A stretch of DNA of 64,000 nucleotides from Sinomonas sp. P10A9 (GCF_041022165.1 NZ_CP163302.1:1116001-1180000); one strand, 5' to 3'; shown: positions 8,809 to 16,917, counted from the stretch's first letter. Numbers and translations are program-made. Notes: generated by a model from the letters alone, not told the origin.

Positions 8809-10221
8809 TCAGCGCTTGGCCGCGACGGCCTTGAGGTACGGCTCGCCGAGCTCGTCGATGGGGGTGCGGGCGGTTTCCCGCGAGGTCGCGACGGCGATGA
8901 TGGCCGCGAGCGCGCAGACCGACCCGAACACGGCGACGGGGATCCAGCCGGTGGGGCCGGAGGTCATGAGGAGGCCGCCGATCATGGGTCCGAACCCGGC
9001 GACGAGCAGGCCGAGCTGGTTGCCCAGCGCCATGCCGGTGTACCGGACGGGCGCGGCGAAGAGCTCGGCGAAGAAGCTGGGCCATGCGCCGTTGAATCCC
9101 GAGTACAGGACGGTCATGAAGAGGAAGCTCGCGACGAAGACGAGGACGAGGTTCCCGGTGCCGAGCGCCCAGAAGTAGCCGAAGAGGGCGGCAATGCAGC
9201 CCACCATGGAGACGAGGAGCACGGGCCTCCTGCCGATCCGGTCGGACAGGGCGGCGACGGCGGGCATGACGGCCATGGACAGGCCGATGGTCACCGCGTT
9301 GATCGTGAGGATCGCGCCTCTGTCGAGTCCGCCGTGGGCCGTGGCGTAGGAGAGGCCGAACACCGTGAAGATCGTCTGCATCACAGAGAAAATGGACATG
9401 AACACGACGCGCACCACGTCGGCCGCCTGGAACCGCAGCACCTGGCCGAGGGGGAGCTTCCTGCGCGTGTCCGACTCGCGGGTCTCCTCGAACACCGGGG
9501 TTTCCTCGAGGTGCGTCCGCACCCAGTAGGCGATCGCGAGCACCACGATCGAGCACCAGAACGGAACGCGCCAGCCCCACGCCATGAGGTCGGCCTTCGG
9601 CAGTGAGGTGATCGGGACGAACACGATGGTCGCGAGGACCATGCCTGACGCGTAGCCGGTCATGACGAACGAGGTGAAGAAGCCGCGCCTGCCCTCGGGG
9701 GAGTGCTCGAGGGTCAGGGTCGAGGCACCTGCCGACTCGGCGCCGGCGGAGAAGCCCTGGAGCAGCCGTCCGAGGGTCAGGAGCACGGGGGCGAGGAGGC
9801 CCACCGAGTCGTAGGTGGGCAGGAATCCGATGCCGAGCGAGGCCAGGCCCATGAGGGACAGGGTTACGAGGAGGACGTTGCGGCGCCCGAGCCGGTCGCC
9901 GAAGTGGCCCATGACCATGCCGCCGAGGGGGCGGGCCACATAAGCCACGCCGAACGTGGCGAACGCCGCGATGAGGCCCACCGTCGGGTTGTCGGCGGGG
10001 AAGAACAGGGCCGGGAACACGAGGGCCGCGGCCGTGCCGTAGATGAAGAAGTCGTAGTACTCGAGGGTGGAGCCGAGGAAGGACGCAAGTGCCGCCTTGC
10101 CCGGAGTCTTGCCCGGAGTCTTGCCGGGCGTCTTGCGCGGGGCGTCCGTGGCGACGTGCGACGGCGCGGGGGCGCCGGGCGCTGACGGGCCGGCTGGGTG
10201 GGGGCGGGCTGCAGTGCTCAT
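8809..10221 (-). CDS. MFS transporter, metabolite:H+ symporter (sugar-porter-like) type
   Basis: 470 residues from the ATG at 10221, which overlaps the Dabb gene stop codon (ATGA). About 12 hydrophobic helices are visible. LEYYDFFIYGTAAALVFPALFF at the first helix and GHFGDRLGRR in the loop 2-3 position are hallmarks of the metabolite:H+ symporter branch (ShiA/ProP/KgtP-like), which imports organic acids, betaines and aromatic acids. The N-terminal cytoplasmic tail (~45 residues) is Ala/Pro-rich and ends in KTPG repeats. Placement in the middle of the catabolic operon suggests it takes up the pathway substrate, or an acidic derivative of it. Confidence 0.93.
   Translation of the reverse strand: MSTAARPHPAGPSAPGAPAPSHVATDAPRKTPGKTPGKTPGKAALASFLGSTLEYYDFFIYGTAAALVFPALFFPADNPTVGLIAAFATFGVAYVARPLGGMVMGHFGDRLGRRNVLLVTLSLMGLASLGIGFLPTYDSVGLLAPVLLTLGRLLQGFSAGAESAGASTLTLEHSPEGRRGFFTSFVMTGYASGMVLATIVFVPITSLPKADLMAWGWRVPFWCSIVVLAIAYWVRTHLEETPVFEETRESDTRRKLPLGQVLRFQAADVVRVVFMSIFSVMQTIFTVFGLSYATAHGGLDRGAILTINAVTIGLSMAVMPAVAALSDRIGRRPVLLVSMVGCIAALFGYFWALGTGNLVLVFVASFLFMTVLYSGFNGAWPSFFAELFAAPVRYTGMALGNQLGLLVAGFGPMIGGLLMTSGPTGWIPVAVFGSVCALAAIIAVATSRETARTPIDELGEPYLKAVAAKR
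10096..10131 (-). repeat. Three tandem 12-bp units coding for KTPG
   Basis: Three copies of a 12-bp unit (CTTGCCCGGAGT on the plus strand, the third slightly diverged) encode KTPGKTPGKTPG in the cytoplasmic N-terminal tail of the MFS transporter, just before its first membrane helix. Probably a replication-slippage product. Confidence 0.88.
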
Positions 10222-10523
10222 GGGGTGTCCTTGGGGATCTCGAAGTCGACGGAGATGATCTGCTCGCTGTTCGGGAAGGAGTACTTCTTCAGCGGCTCGT
10301 GCAGGGGATGGGTGTTGTAGACCTCGATGTCGGCGACGGACGCGAAGTCCGCGACGATGGCGTAGTCGAAGGCCCGCTCCGAGCGGATGACGTCGGGCCC
10401 GTGCGTGAGGGCCAGGAGGCCGGGAACGTTGCCGCGCATCCGGTCGAGCCCGGCGGTCCAGGCCGCGCGCTGCTCGGCGGGGAAATCGGGCGTGAACTTG
10501 AACAGGACGGCGTGGCGGATCAT
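10218..10523 (-). CDS. Dabb-domain (stress-responsive alpha/beta-barrel) protein
   Basis: 101 residues, a whole dimeric alpha+beta (ferredoxin-like) barrel of the Dabb family. It starts MIRHAVLFKFTPDFPAEQ and has the family's histidine-rich first strand and a later GPDVIRSERAFDYAIVADF section. Family members include olivetolic-acid cyclase-like enzymes, EthD-related proteins and many unassigned small proteins in catabolic operons. It overlaps the upstream flavoprotein stop and the downstream MFS start by 4 bp each, so it is firmly part of the operon. A role in cyclisation, isomerisation or hydration of an unstable intermediate is possible but unproven. Confidence 0.85.
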   Translation of the reverse strand: MIRHAVLFKFTPDFPAEQRAAWTAGLDRMRGNVPGLLALTHGPDVIRSERAFDYAIVADFASVADIEVYNTHPLHEPLKKYSFPNSEQIISVDFEIPKDTP

Positions 10524-12274
10524 CGGACGGCTCCTTCGAGTTCGGCTCCCGCAAGCCCAGCGTCGGCGAGGTTCCCGCGGACGGACGGGACGGCGTCGTC
10601 CGCGGCGGGTTCGTACTCCGCCGACTGGCCGGCGATCGTGCGGCCCGCGAGGTACCCCATGGTCATGAGCGGGCCGAGCGTTGCGCCCGCGCCGGGGTAG
10701 CCCGCGGCGTAGGCGCTCTCGGTCGCGTTGCCCACGGCGAACAGGCCCGGGATTGCGGCGCCGTCGACGTCGAGCACGCGCGCTCGCCCGTCAGTGGCGA
10801 TGCCGCCGTTCGTGCCGAACGCGCCGTTGACCACCTCGAGGGCGTAGAACGGGCCCCGCTCGAGCGGGCCCAGCGAGGGATTGGGCCACGCGTTGCCGGC
10901 GTCGCCCCAGTAACGGTCGTAGGCGGTCTCGCCCCGATGGAAGTCCGGGTCCTCGCCCTTGACCGCGAACTCGTTGAACCGCTCGACGGTTGCGACGAGG
11001 TTCGCGGCCGGCACGCTGATCTTCGCGGCGAGCTCCGTGAGGGTGGCGCCCTCGACGAGGTAGTCCGGCGTGGGCTCGCCCGCACGGTGGGCGAGGAGGC
11101 CGTACCGCTCGAGGTAGGCCTGGTCGAAGACGACGTGGGCCGGGGTGTTGAGCGTGGCGTTGTTCGGGGAGTCCCACGACTGGAGGCACCGGGCCAGGTC
11201 GTTGTAGTTCTGGGACTCGTTGGCGAACCGGCGGCCGTGGCGGTTGACCATGATCGACCCCGGGCCCTGTCGCTCGAAGCGCAGGAGCGTGCCGATCGGG
11301 CGCCCGTCCCGCGTGTCACCGGTGATGGACATGGGCGCCCACCAGGCCTCGCGCGTCCCGCGCGTCTGGGCGCCGAGGCGCTGGGCCATTCGCAGGCCGT
11401 CACCCTCGTTCGTGGGCGGAGAGCACATCGTGTGGAGGCGGCTCGCGAGCATCGAGTCGGCGAGCGCGTGGTCCCACTCGAACCCGCCCGTTCCGATCAC
11501 CACTGCCTCGCCCGCGGCGATCTCCTCGCCGGTGGCCAGCACGACGCCGGTGACCCGCCCGCCGTCGTGCGCCCGCCGTCCGTGGTGCAGCAGCCGCTCG
11601 CCGCGGGCCTCGACGGCGACGTGCACGCCCTCGCGCACAGCGGCCGCGAGGAGCATCGCGATGAGGGCGCGGCCCTTCGCGACGAGGCCGGCCTTCGCGC
11701 GGGCGTCGAGCTCGTCCCACGGGAAGCGCGTGAACGCGCCCCAGTCCTCGTACTCCTGCATCGTGAACGGCGCGCGGCCGTCCGACCGCACGTGCTGGCC
11801 GAGGTCGCCGAGCAGCTCGTCGATGTCGGCCAGCTGCGGCTCGATGGTCCGGCCGCCGTCGACTGCGCCCGGGAGATCCTGGCGGTAGTCCGGGAAGTTG
11901 TCGAGGAACAGGAACCTGACGCCGAGCTCGTCCTCGGCGTAGCGGAGCATGGAGTCGCCGTAGGAGACGGCGGCGTCGAGGAGCTCCTCGCGGCCGCGGC
12001 CCCGGGAGACGGCCCGGACGTACTGGGCGGCGGCCTCCGCCGTGTCGCTGAAGCCGCCCTCGCCGCTCCCGCGCTGGCGGGCATAGTGGTTGGCGGCGAT
12101 CCAGAGCATGCCGCCCGAGATCGCGCTGGTACCGCCGAGGAGGCTGGCCTTCTCGAGGACGACGACGGACTTGCCTGCTCGCGCTGCGGTCGCGGCGGCA
12201 GTGAGCGCTCCCGCGCCCGAACCGAGCACGACGACGTCGTACGTGGCCTGAGGGGTGCCGTTGAGGTATTTCAT
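10520..12274 (-). CDS. FAD-dependent dehydrogenase, 3-ketosteroid delta-1-dehydrogenase type
   Basis: 584 residues from the ATG at 12274, preceded by a GGAGAG site; the longer frame would run through the IclR gene. It carries YDVVVLGSGAGALTAA at the N-terminus, LLGGTSAISGGMLW after it, and ends with NATESAYAAGYPGAGATLGPLM. The YPGxGxTxGP loop is the form seen in true 3-ketosteroid delta-1-dehydrogenases, where the Tyr and Gly contact the substrate carbonyl. It is the first gene of the seven-gene operon and has the IclR-type operator motif 66-96 bp upstream. It differs clearly from the second flavoprotein (7033-8790), so they are not a recent duplication. Confidence 0.91.
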   Translation of the reverse strand: MKYLNGTPQATYDVVVLGSGAGALTAAATAARAGKSVVVLEKASLLGGTSAISGGMLWIAANHYARQRGSGEGGFSDTAEAAAQYVRAVSRGRGREELLDAAVSYGDSMLRYAEDELGVRFLFLDNFPDYRQDLPGAVDGGRTIEPQLADIDELLGDLGQHVRSDGRAPFTMQEYEDWGAFTRFPWDELDARAKAGLVAKGRALIAMLLAAAVREGVHVAVEARGERLLHHGRRAHDGGRVTGVVLATGEEIAAGEAVVIGTGGFEWDHALADSMLASRLHTMCSPPTNEGDGLRMAQRLGAQTRGTREAWWAPMSITGDTRDGRPIGTLLRFERQGPGSIMVNRHGRRFANESQNYNDLARCLQSWDSPNNATLNTPAHVVFDQAYLERYGLLAHRAGEPTPDYLVEGATLTELAAKISVPAANLVATVERFNEFAVKGEDPDFHRGETAYDRYWGDAGNAWPNPSLGPLERGPFYALEVVNGAFGTNGGIATDGRARVLDVDGAAIPGLFAVGNATESAYAAGYPGAGATLGPLMTMGYLAGRTIAGQSAEYEPAADDAVPSVRGNLADAGLAGAELEGAVR

Positions 12275-12339
12275 GGGGGACTCTCCTTCGAGCCGGTGAA
12301 CTGGCTGGAATCGAGCGTCGCATCCGGGAGTGTTCGGTG

Positions 12340-12370
12340 GATCACATCTTCCCAATGATCGGGAAGTTGC
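12340..12370 (-). promoter_or_regulatory. IclR-type operator motif upstream of the KstD-like operon
   Basis: GATCACA (12340-12346), then the inverted repeat CTTCCC-AATGATC-GGGAAG (12348-12366), then TTGC. The same order of elements occurs at 4385-4420 upstream of the P450 operon. The palindrome and the repeat at two IclR-flanked promoters suggest a regulator-binding site; no protein binding is known. Confidence 0.55.
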
Positions 12371-12396
12371 TTCGGGAGGCGGTCGGAGATGGGGGG

Positions 12397-13179
12397 TCAG
12401 AGGCTCCGGCGGATGGCGTCGCGGAGGGTCCCGTCCCATCCGAGGGCGCGAGAGATGCCGCGTGACGCCGTCTGGAGAGCGGTAATGGAGGTCTGGACCG
12501 GCCCGTTCACGCGGGGGATGACCACGCTCAGGGCCGCGACTGCGGCCCCGTCGGCGTTGAAGACCGGGACCGCCACCCCCGTAGACTCCGGCACGATCGT
12601 GCCGGGCATGACGCAGTACCCGGAGCGGCGGATCTCGGCGAGCTGGCGCCGCAGCTCGTCCGGGTCGATGACAGTGGTGTCCGTGAGCTTCGGGAGGCGC
12701 CGCCGCAGGAAAGTCTCTTGGGCGTCGACCGGGCCGAACGCGGTCAGGACGAGTCCGGTCGACGTCGCGTGGATGGGCAGGCGCCCCGCGACCCGGGTGA
12801 TGTTGACGGCGGACTCGCTGGACCCGATCCGCTCGATGTAGAGCACGTCCTGTTGGTCGACGACACCGAGCGTCGTGTGGTGCCCGACCACGGACTGGAC
12901 GTCCTCCATGAAGGGCAGCGCGGCCTCGCGCAGGCCCAGAACCTTGGATCCGCGGGAGACGAGCTCCCACAGCCGGGTCCCGAGGCGCAGCCGCTGGCCG
13001 TCGCGGTCCAGGACCGACTCGGCCAGCAGCTCGTCGACGATCCTGTACGCGGTGCTGCTCGGGAGCCCCGAGCGTCGCGCGAGCTCCGCGGCACTGAGGG
13101 TGTGGTGCTCGCCGTCGAACGCCTCGATGACGCGCACGATCCGGTGCACCATCGATTCGCCCGACGGCGAGTTGGCCAT
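12397..13179 (-). CDS. IclR-family transcriptional regulator
   Basis: 260 residues. The N-terminal winged helix-turn-helix (LSAAELARRSGLPSSTAYRIVDELLAE, about 28-53) is followed by an effector domain with IVPESTGVAVPVFNADG (about 198-214). It is similar in length and arrangement to the IclR at 4716-5504 but clearly diverged. It lies 122 bp upstream of, and on the same strand as, the KstD-like operon head; the operator-like palindrome sits in that gap. Most likely the local regulator of the island, responding to the substrate or a pathway intermediate. Confidence 0.92.
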   Translation of the reverse strand: MANSPSGESMVHRIVRVIEAFDGEHHTLSAAELARRSGLPSSTAYRIVDELLAESVLDRDGQRLRLGTRLWELVSRGSKVLGLREAALPFMEDVQSVVGHHTTLGVVDQQDVLYIERIGSSESAVNITRVAGRLPIHATSTGLVLTAFGPVDAQETFLRRRLPKLTDTTVIDPDELRRQLAEIRRSGYCVMPGTIVPESTGVAVPVFNADGAAVAALSVVIPRVNGPVQTSITALQTASRGISRALGWDGTLRDAIRRSL

Positions 13180-13202
13180 GGTTCCGCCCCTTTCAGGGCC
13201 GT

Positions 13203-13225
13203 CTCGGCGCCGGTTGGGCGCCGAG
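13203..13225 (-). terminator. Hairpin terminator after the split-barrel gene
   Basis: Perfect 9-bp arms CTCGGCGCC / GGCGCCGAG with a 5-nt loop start 3 bp after the stop codon at 13228 (minus strand). There is no T-tract. It separates the split-barrel gene from the IclR gene. Confidence 0.6.
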
Positions 13226-13227
13226 TG

Positions 13228-13674
13228 TCAGTAGTCCCGCGCCGTCGTCTGCTCGGGCTCGGCGCCGAGCAGGAAGTGTCGGCCCGCGATCGTTGAGGGT
13301 GCCAGCTCGACATACACCGTCTTGGGCGTAGGCAGCCAGGTCTCGACGCCGACGGCCTCGGCGGCCGCGATCTCGTCGGCGTGCTCGAGCACCCGGGCCG
13401 TTCCCTTGACCACTACGCTCCAGGCCTCATCCTGGAGGATGCCATCCGCCTCGAAGGCCACCTGCGGATGGATCGTCAGCTCCGCGAGCTTCGTGCCGGG
13501 GGTCGTCTTCAGGTACAGCTTCCCGCCGGAGGCCCTGAAGTTGATCGGTACGATGTCCAGCTCGCCGGCGGCGGCCGTGGCAAGGCGTCCGTGGCGGGCG
13601 TTGTCGAGGAGCTCCCAGCTCTCGGCGTCGGTCAGGACTCGGATCGGCTCATCGTTGTTGTGGTCGAACAGCAT
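13228..13674 (-). CDS. Pyridoxamine 5'-phosphate oxidase-like split-barrel protein
   Basis: 148 residues. The opening (LTDAESWELLDNARHGRLATAAAGELDIVPINF) is typical of PNPOx-like FMN or F420 split-barrel proteins, followed by LYLKTTPGTKLAELTIHPQVAFEADG. Homologues bind FMN, F420 or heme and act as small reductases. It lies 54 bp downstream of the RclA-like reductase gene on the same strand, suggesting joint expression in a redox or flavin-linked function. No catalytic residue can be assigned. Confidence 0.82.
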   Translation of the reverse strand: MLFDHNNDEPIRVLTDAESWELLDNARHGRLATAAAGELDIVPINFRASGGKLYLKTTPGTKLAELTIHPQVAFEADGILQDEAWSVVVKGTARVLEHADEIAAAEAVGVETWLPTPKTVYVELAPSTIAGRHFLLGAEPEQTTARDY

Positions 13675-13728
13675 CGTGTTCCCCTCTCTTCCGGCACGGC
13701 GGCCGACATCTGGTGGTCAGACAATTGG

Positions 13729-15171
13729 TCAGACGATCGCGCCGAGCACCTCGTTGAGCGCCTCGGCGGACGACGGGTGCGTGTACATCCGGTCCCTCAG
13801 CGCGGTGTAGGGCAGGCCATGGTCCATCGCGAAGGAGACCAGGTTGACGATCTCCTGCGAGTCCACGCAGAACAGCGTGGCGCCGAGAACGGCCTCGGTC
13901 TTCCGGTCGACCACGAGCTTGATGAGGCCGCGCGGGTCGCGGACGATCTTCGGCCGGGGCATCGCGGCGATCTTCGCAACCTCCTTCGACGCGACACCCA
14001 CGTCCCAGCCGTGCTCGTCGGCCTGCGCCCGGGCATCTCCCTCGGTGAGGCCCACGCGGGACATGGGGGGCGTGACGAACGTGGTCGTCGGGATGGTCCG
14101 GCGGTCCGCCGTGGTGCGCTCGGGGCCGCCAGCCACCTGGGAGAGGACGATTCGGTGGTCGTCGAGCGAGACGTAGGTGTGCTGCGGGCCGCCGTTGACG
14201 TCGCCGAGCGCCCACACGTCCGGTGCCGTGGTGCGCAGGCGTTCGTCGACGACGACGGCGCCCCGCCCGTCCGTCTCGACCCCCGCCTTGTCGAGGCCCA
14301 GCCCCGCGGTGGCCGGGCTGCGTCCGAGAGCAAGGAGCACCGCGTCGGCTTCGATCGTGATCGGACCGGAAGCGGTGGCGACTCCCACGAGGGCCGGAGC
14401 GAGCGCGCCGTCGTGCGCGGGGACGCCTGTCTCGCCGGATTCGGCGACCCCGGTGACACGGGCGCCCTGGAGGAACCGCACGCCGTCGCCCGTCAGCGCC
14501 GATGCGACCGCCGCGGCGACGTCGCGGTCCTCGTGCTTGAGCGGGATGGGGGAGCGGTCCACCACCGTGACCTCGGAGCCGAAGGCGGCGTACATCGAGG
14601 CGAACTCGTAGGCGATGTACCCGCCGCCCACAATCACGAGGCGGCCCGGGAGATTCGACTCGGAGATGAGCTCGGTGGACGTGTGGATCCGCGGGCTCAG
14701 GACGCGCCCGCCCTCGGAGGCGCCGGGGATGTCCGGCACGGCGGGGAGCGATCCGGTGTTGAGGTAGAACCGCTCGGCGGTCAGCTCCCGCTCGTCCGTG
14801 CCGGCGCTAAGCCGCACGCGCTTTGGCCCGACGAACTCTGCCCGGGCGGTGATGACCGTGATGGTGTCCACGGAGTCGAGCATCGTGAAGTTGGCGGCGC
14901 GGAGCTTCGCCGTCAAGGCGTCCTTCTGAGCGATCGAGTCGGTGTAGTGCGCGGCGTCATCCCCGTCGTGACCCAAGTGCGCGGCGTAGACGAGAGCCTT
15001 CGTGGGCACGCAGCCGATGTTGATGCACGTGCCGCCGTACATCTGCTCGGACTGCTCGACGACGGCGACCCGGCGGCCGGCGCGGCCGAGAACGCCAGCG
15101 AGCGTCTTGCCACCCTTGCCGAAACCGATCACCACGTCGTCGAATTCGAGCACGTCCACCGTTGGCACCAC
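13729..15171 (-). CDS. Pyridine nucleotide-disulfide oxidoreductase, RclA / mercuric-reductase-like
   Basis: Up to 480 residues. The redox-active disulfide is in GGTCINIGCVPTK (about 43-55). FAD and NAD(P) motifs are VVIGFGKGGKTLAGV (near 12) and LVIVGGGYIAYEFASM (near 175), with a later DVWALGDVNGG and a C-terminal dimerisation domain (RVGLTEGDARAQ). The GKGGKT variant of the FAD loop and the conserved C-terminal part fit RclA/YkgC-type enzymes, linked to hypochlorous-acid or copper stress, more than lipoamide dehydrogenase. The GTG at 15171 overlaps a possible AGGTGG ribosome-binding site, so the in-frame GTG four codons later may be the true start. Confidence 0.88.
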   Translation of the reverse strand: MVPTVDVLEFDDVVIGFGKGGKTLAGVLGRAGRRVAVVEQSEQMYGGTCINIGCVPTKALVYAAHLGHDGDDAAHYTDSIAQKDALTAKLRAANFTMLDSVDTITVITARAEFVGPKRVRLSAGTDERELTAERFYLNTGSLPAVPDIPGASEGGRVLSPRIHTSTELISESNLPGRLVIVGGGYIAYEFASMYAAFGSEVTVVDRSPIPLKHEDRDVAAAVASALTGDGVRFLQGARVTGVAESGETGVPAHDGALAPALVGVATASGPITIEADAVLLALGRSPATAGLGLDKAGVETDGRGAVVVDERLRTTAPDVWALGDVNGGPQHTYVSLDDHRIVLSQVAGGPERTTADRRTIPTTTFVTPPMSRVGLTEGDARAQADEHGWDVGVASKEVAKIAAMPRPKIVRDPRGLIKLVVDRKTEAVLGATLFCVDSQEIVNLVSFAMDHGLPYTALRDRMYTHPSSAEALNEVLGAIV

Positions 15172-15572
15172 CTAAAGCGAGGAGTTGATCCCATCCTAGC
15201 CACGCGCAAGGCTGGGTCCGGCGCGAGTCGTGGCTAGGGGCCCACTCGCGCGGATCCGGCTCGCCGTGCAGGGCGAAACGACGATTAAACACTGGGGACA
15301 CCGCGCCGCAAGATCGCGTCCGTAGGCTGGAGCCATCGGTTCAGACGGGACGTCCAGAGATTGCACTGGGTCCTGCGGGGAACAGCACCAGCACAGCAGC
15401 CACCAGACAGACGCACAGCCAGCCGCGGGGCCGGCGCCGGCGGGGCACCAAGCGCCCCGGGCGTTCCCCGCGGCACCGCACGCCGGGAGAAGAGGCACCC
15501 GCCCCGGCGATGCGCCCCGGCCCCCACGGTCACTCGGGGTCGGGGCGCCGCGACGTGTGGTAGACCCATGGG
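15172..15572. other. 400-bp intergenic region with overlapping inverted repeats
   Basis: No gene is supported. At 15196-15251 two inverted repeats overlap: CTAGCCACG (15196-15204) with CGTGGCTAG (15229-15237), and GCGCGAGT (15221-15228) with ACTCGCGC (15244-15251). They could be mutually exclusive RNA structures or a regulator site upstream of the RclA-like gene (minus) . The right half, before the thioesterase start, is GC-rich without any recognisable element. Confidence 0.5.
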
Positions 15573-16100
15573 GTGAGCAGCGAGATCCCGGCATCACCAC
15601 AGCGGGCCCAGGGGGCTGGCGCCGCGGCGCACGACGGCGGCCAGCGGCTCCGCGTGGCCGTTCCCATGCGCTGGGGAGACATGGATGCCTATGGGCACAT
15701 CAACAACGTCGAGATCATGCGCATGCTCGAGGAGGCCCGCATCGCGGCGTTCGGCCCTCCCGGCGGCACCGGTGCAGCAGGCGTCGAGCCCCTCGTCCCG
15801 CTCTTCTCGGCCGTTCCCGACGGGACGCTCGCACTCGTCGTCGAGCATCGCGTGCGCTACCTCCGGCCGCTTGACTATCGCAACGTCCCCGCCAGGGTGG
15901 ACGTCTGGGTGAGCGGGCTCAAGGCCGCAGCCCTGACTCTGGACTACGTGGTGCACGATCCCGTCGACGGGCACGAGTGCGTGCGCGCGACGACGCAGCT
16001 CGCCTTTGTCGATGAGGCGTCGGGCCGCCTCATGCGGCTCACCCAGGAGCAGCGGGAACGGCTTGCCCCCTACGTCGCGACGGGGCTCTTCTCGCACTAG
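15573..16100 (+). CDS. Acyl-CoA thioesterase, 4-hydroxybenzoyl-CoA thioesterase (hotdog) family
   Basis: 175 residues, from a GTG with no clear ribosome-binding site (leaderless or weak start possible). The hotdog-fold signature is RWGDMDAYGHINNVEIMRMLEEAR (about 31-54), where the Asp and the YGHINN turn form the active site of YbgC/FcbC-type thioesterases. The family hydrolyses short- or branched-chain or aromatic acyl-CoA. The first ~20 residues are an unstructured Ala/Gly-rich leader. It stands alone; neighbours give no pathway. Confidence 0.88.
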   Translation: MSSEIPASPQRAQGAGAAAHDGGQRLRVAVPMRWGDMDAYGHINNVEIMRMLEEARIAAFGPPGGTGAAGVEPLVPLFSAVPDGTLALVVEHRVRYLRPLDYRNVPARVDVWVSGLKAAALTLDYVVHDPVDGHECVRATTQLAFVDEASGRLMRLTQEQRERLAPYVATGLFSH

Positions 16101-16179
16101 TCCGTGATGTTCATCACGGTGGGGGGATGGGTGGCAGAAATGTCGGACGCCCTGCGCAGCATGATCACGACTCGGAGGA

Positions 16180-16200
16180 TCGCCAGCATGGGGCTGGCGA
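16180..16200 (+). promoter_or_regulatory. Leader hairpin upstream of the MmpS-like gene
   Basis: Perfect 8-bp arms TCGCCAGC / GCTGGCGA with a 5-nt loop, ending 33 bp before the ATG at 16234. It could end the thioesterase transcript or sit in the leader of the next gene. Confidence 0.4.
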
Positions 16201-16233
16201 CCGCGAGTCTGAGATCATTCCAAGGGGGACACC

Positions 16234-16905
16234 ATGTCTACTACGCCCACGTCGCCGCTCAGTGATTCCGGCGCGCAGGGGATGCCTGCCGGTCCGGCGG
16301 GTCAGGGGCCGGTCTGGCCCCGTGAGCAGCGCAACGGTTCGGCTCTTGCGATCGTCGCGCTCGTTCTCGGTGCGCTTGCCTTCGTCTTCAGCTTCATCCC
16401 GATCGTGAACGTCATGGCCTTCGTGCTGGCCATCGCGGGCGTGGTGTGTGCGCTGATCTCGCTCGTTCGCAGGATGGGCGGGAAGGCCATGGCGATCATC
16501 GGGCTCGTGCTCGCCGTGATCGCCATCGTCACGGCCGTCGTCGTCAACGTCGTGGTCGCAGCAGCAGTGTCGTCGGCATCGACTGCGGTGTCGAAGAGCC
16601 TCGAGACCTACTCCGCCAAGGCGAGCGCGAAGCACACGATCGAGTACAAGGTGAGCACGAATGGCGCAGCGACGGTGCACTACTGGGCGCCCGACGGCTC
16701 CAGCCAGACTGATGTCGCTGCCGACTGGTCGAAGGACGTCACGTCGACGGGATTCGCCTCGGCTCTCCTGTCAGTGACGGCCTCGGACTACCAGAACAAG
16801 AACGCGGCCTTGTCCTGCGAGATCATCATCGATGGGCACAGCGTCGCCAAGAAGACGGGCAGTGGGTCGTTGGCCTCGGCGCTCTGCAGCGCAACTGCGG
16901 GCTGA
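16234..16905 (+). CDS. DUF4190-like membrane protein with MmpS-type C-terminal domain
   Basis: 223 residues. A Pro/Gly-rich cytoplasmic head (1-33) precedes two hydrophobic segments (about 37-76 and 82-107), the arrangement of DUF4190 proteins. The rest (about 130-223) is extracellular, with a beta-rich pattern (HTIEYKVSTNGAATVHYWAP ... SCEIIIDGHSVAK) like the MmpS domain of actinobacteria, including a pair of cysteines (in LSCEI and ALCSA) likely to form a disulfide. MmpS proteins help MmpL lipid exporters in mycobacteria, but no MmpL gene is here. A GGGGG site lies before the ATG. Confidence 0.8.
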   Translation: MSTTPTSPLSDSGAQGMPAGPAGQGPVWPREQRNGSALAIVALVLGALAFVFSFIPIVNVMAFVLAIAGVVCALISLVRRMGGKAMAIIGLVLAVIAIVTAVVVNVVVAAAVSSASTAVSKSLETYSAKASAKHTIEYKVSTNGAATVHYWAPDGSSQTDVAADWSKDVTSTGFASALLSVTASDYQNKNAALSCEIIIDGHSVAKKTGSGSLASALCSATAG

Positions 16906-16917
16906 CGCGCTGGCCGC

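Noticed and set aside
15361..15576. 71-codon plus-strand frame before the thioesterase
   Set aside because: Arg/Pro/Ala-rich composition expected by chance at this GC content, no start signals and no family.
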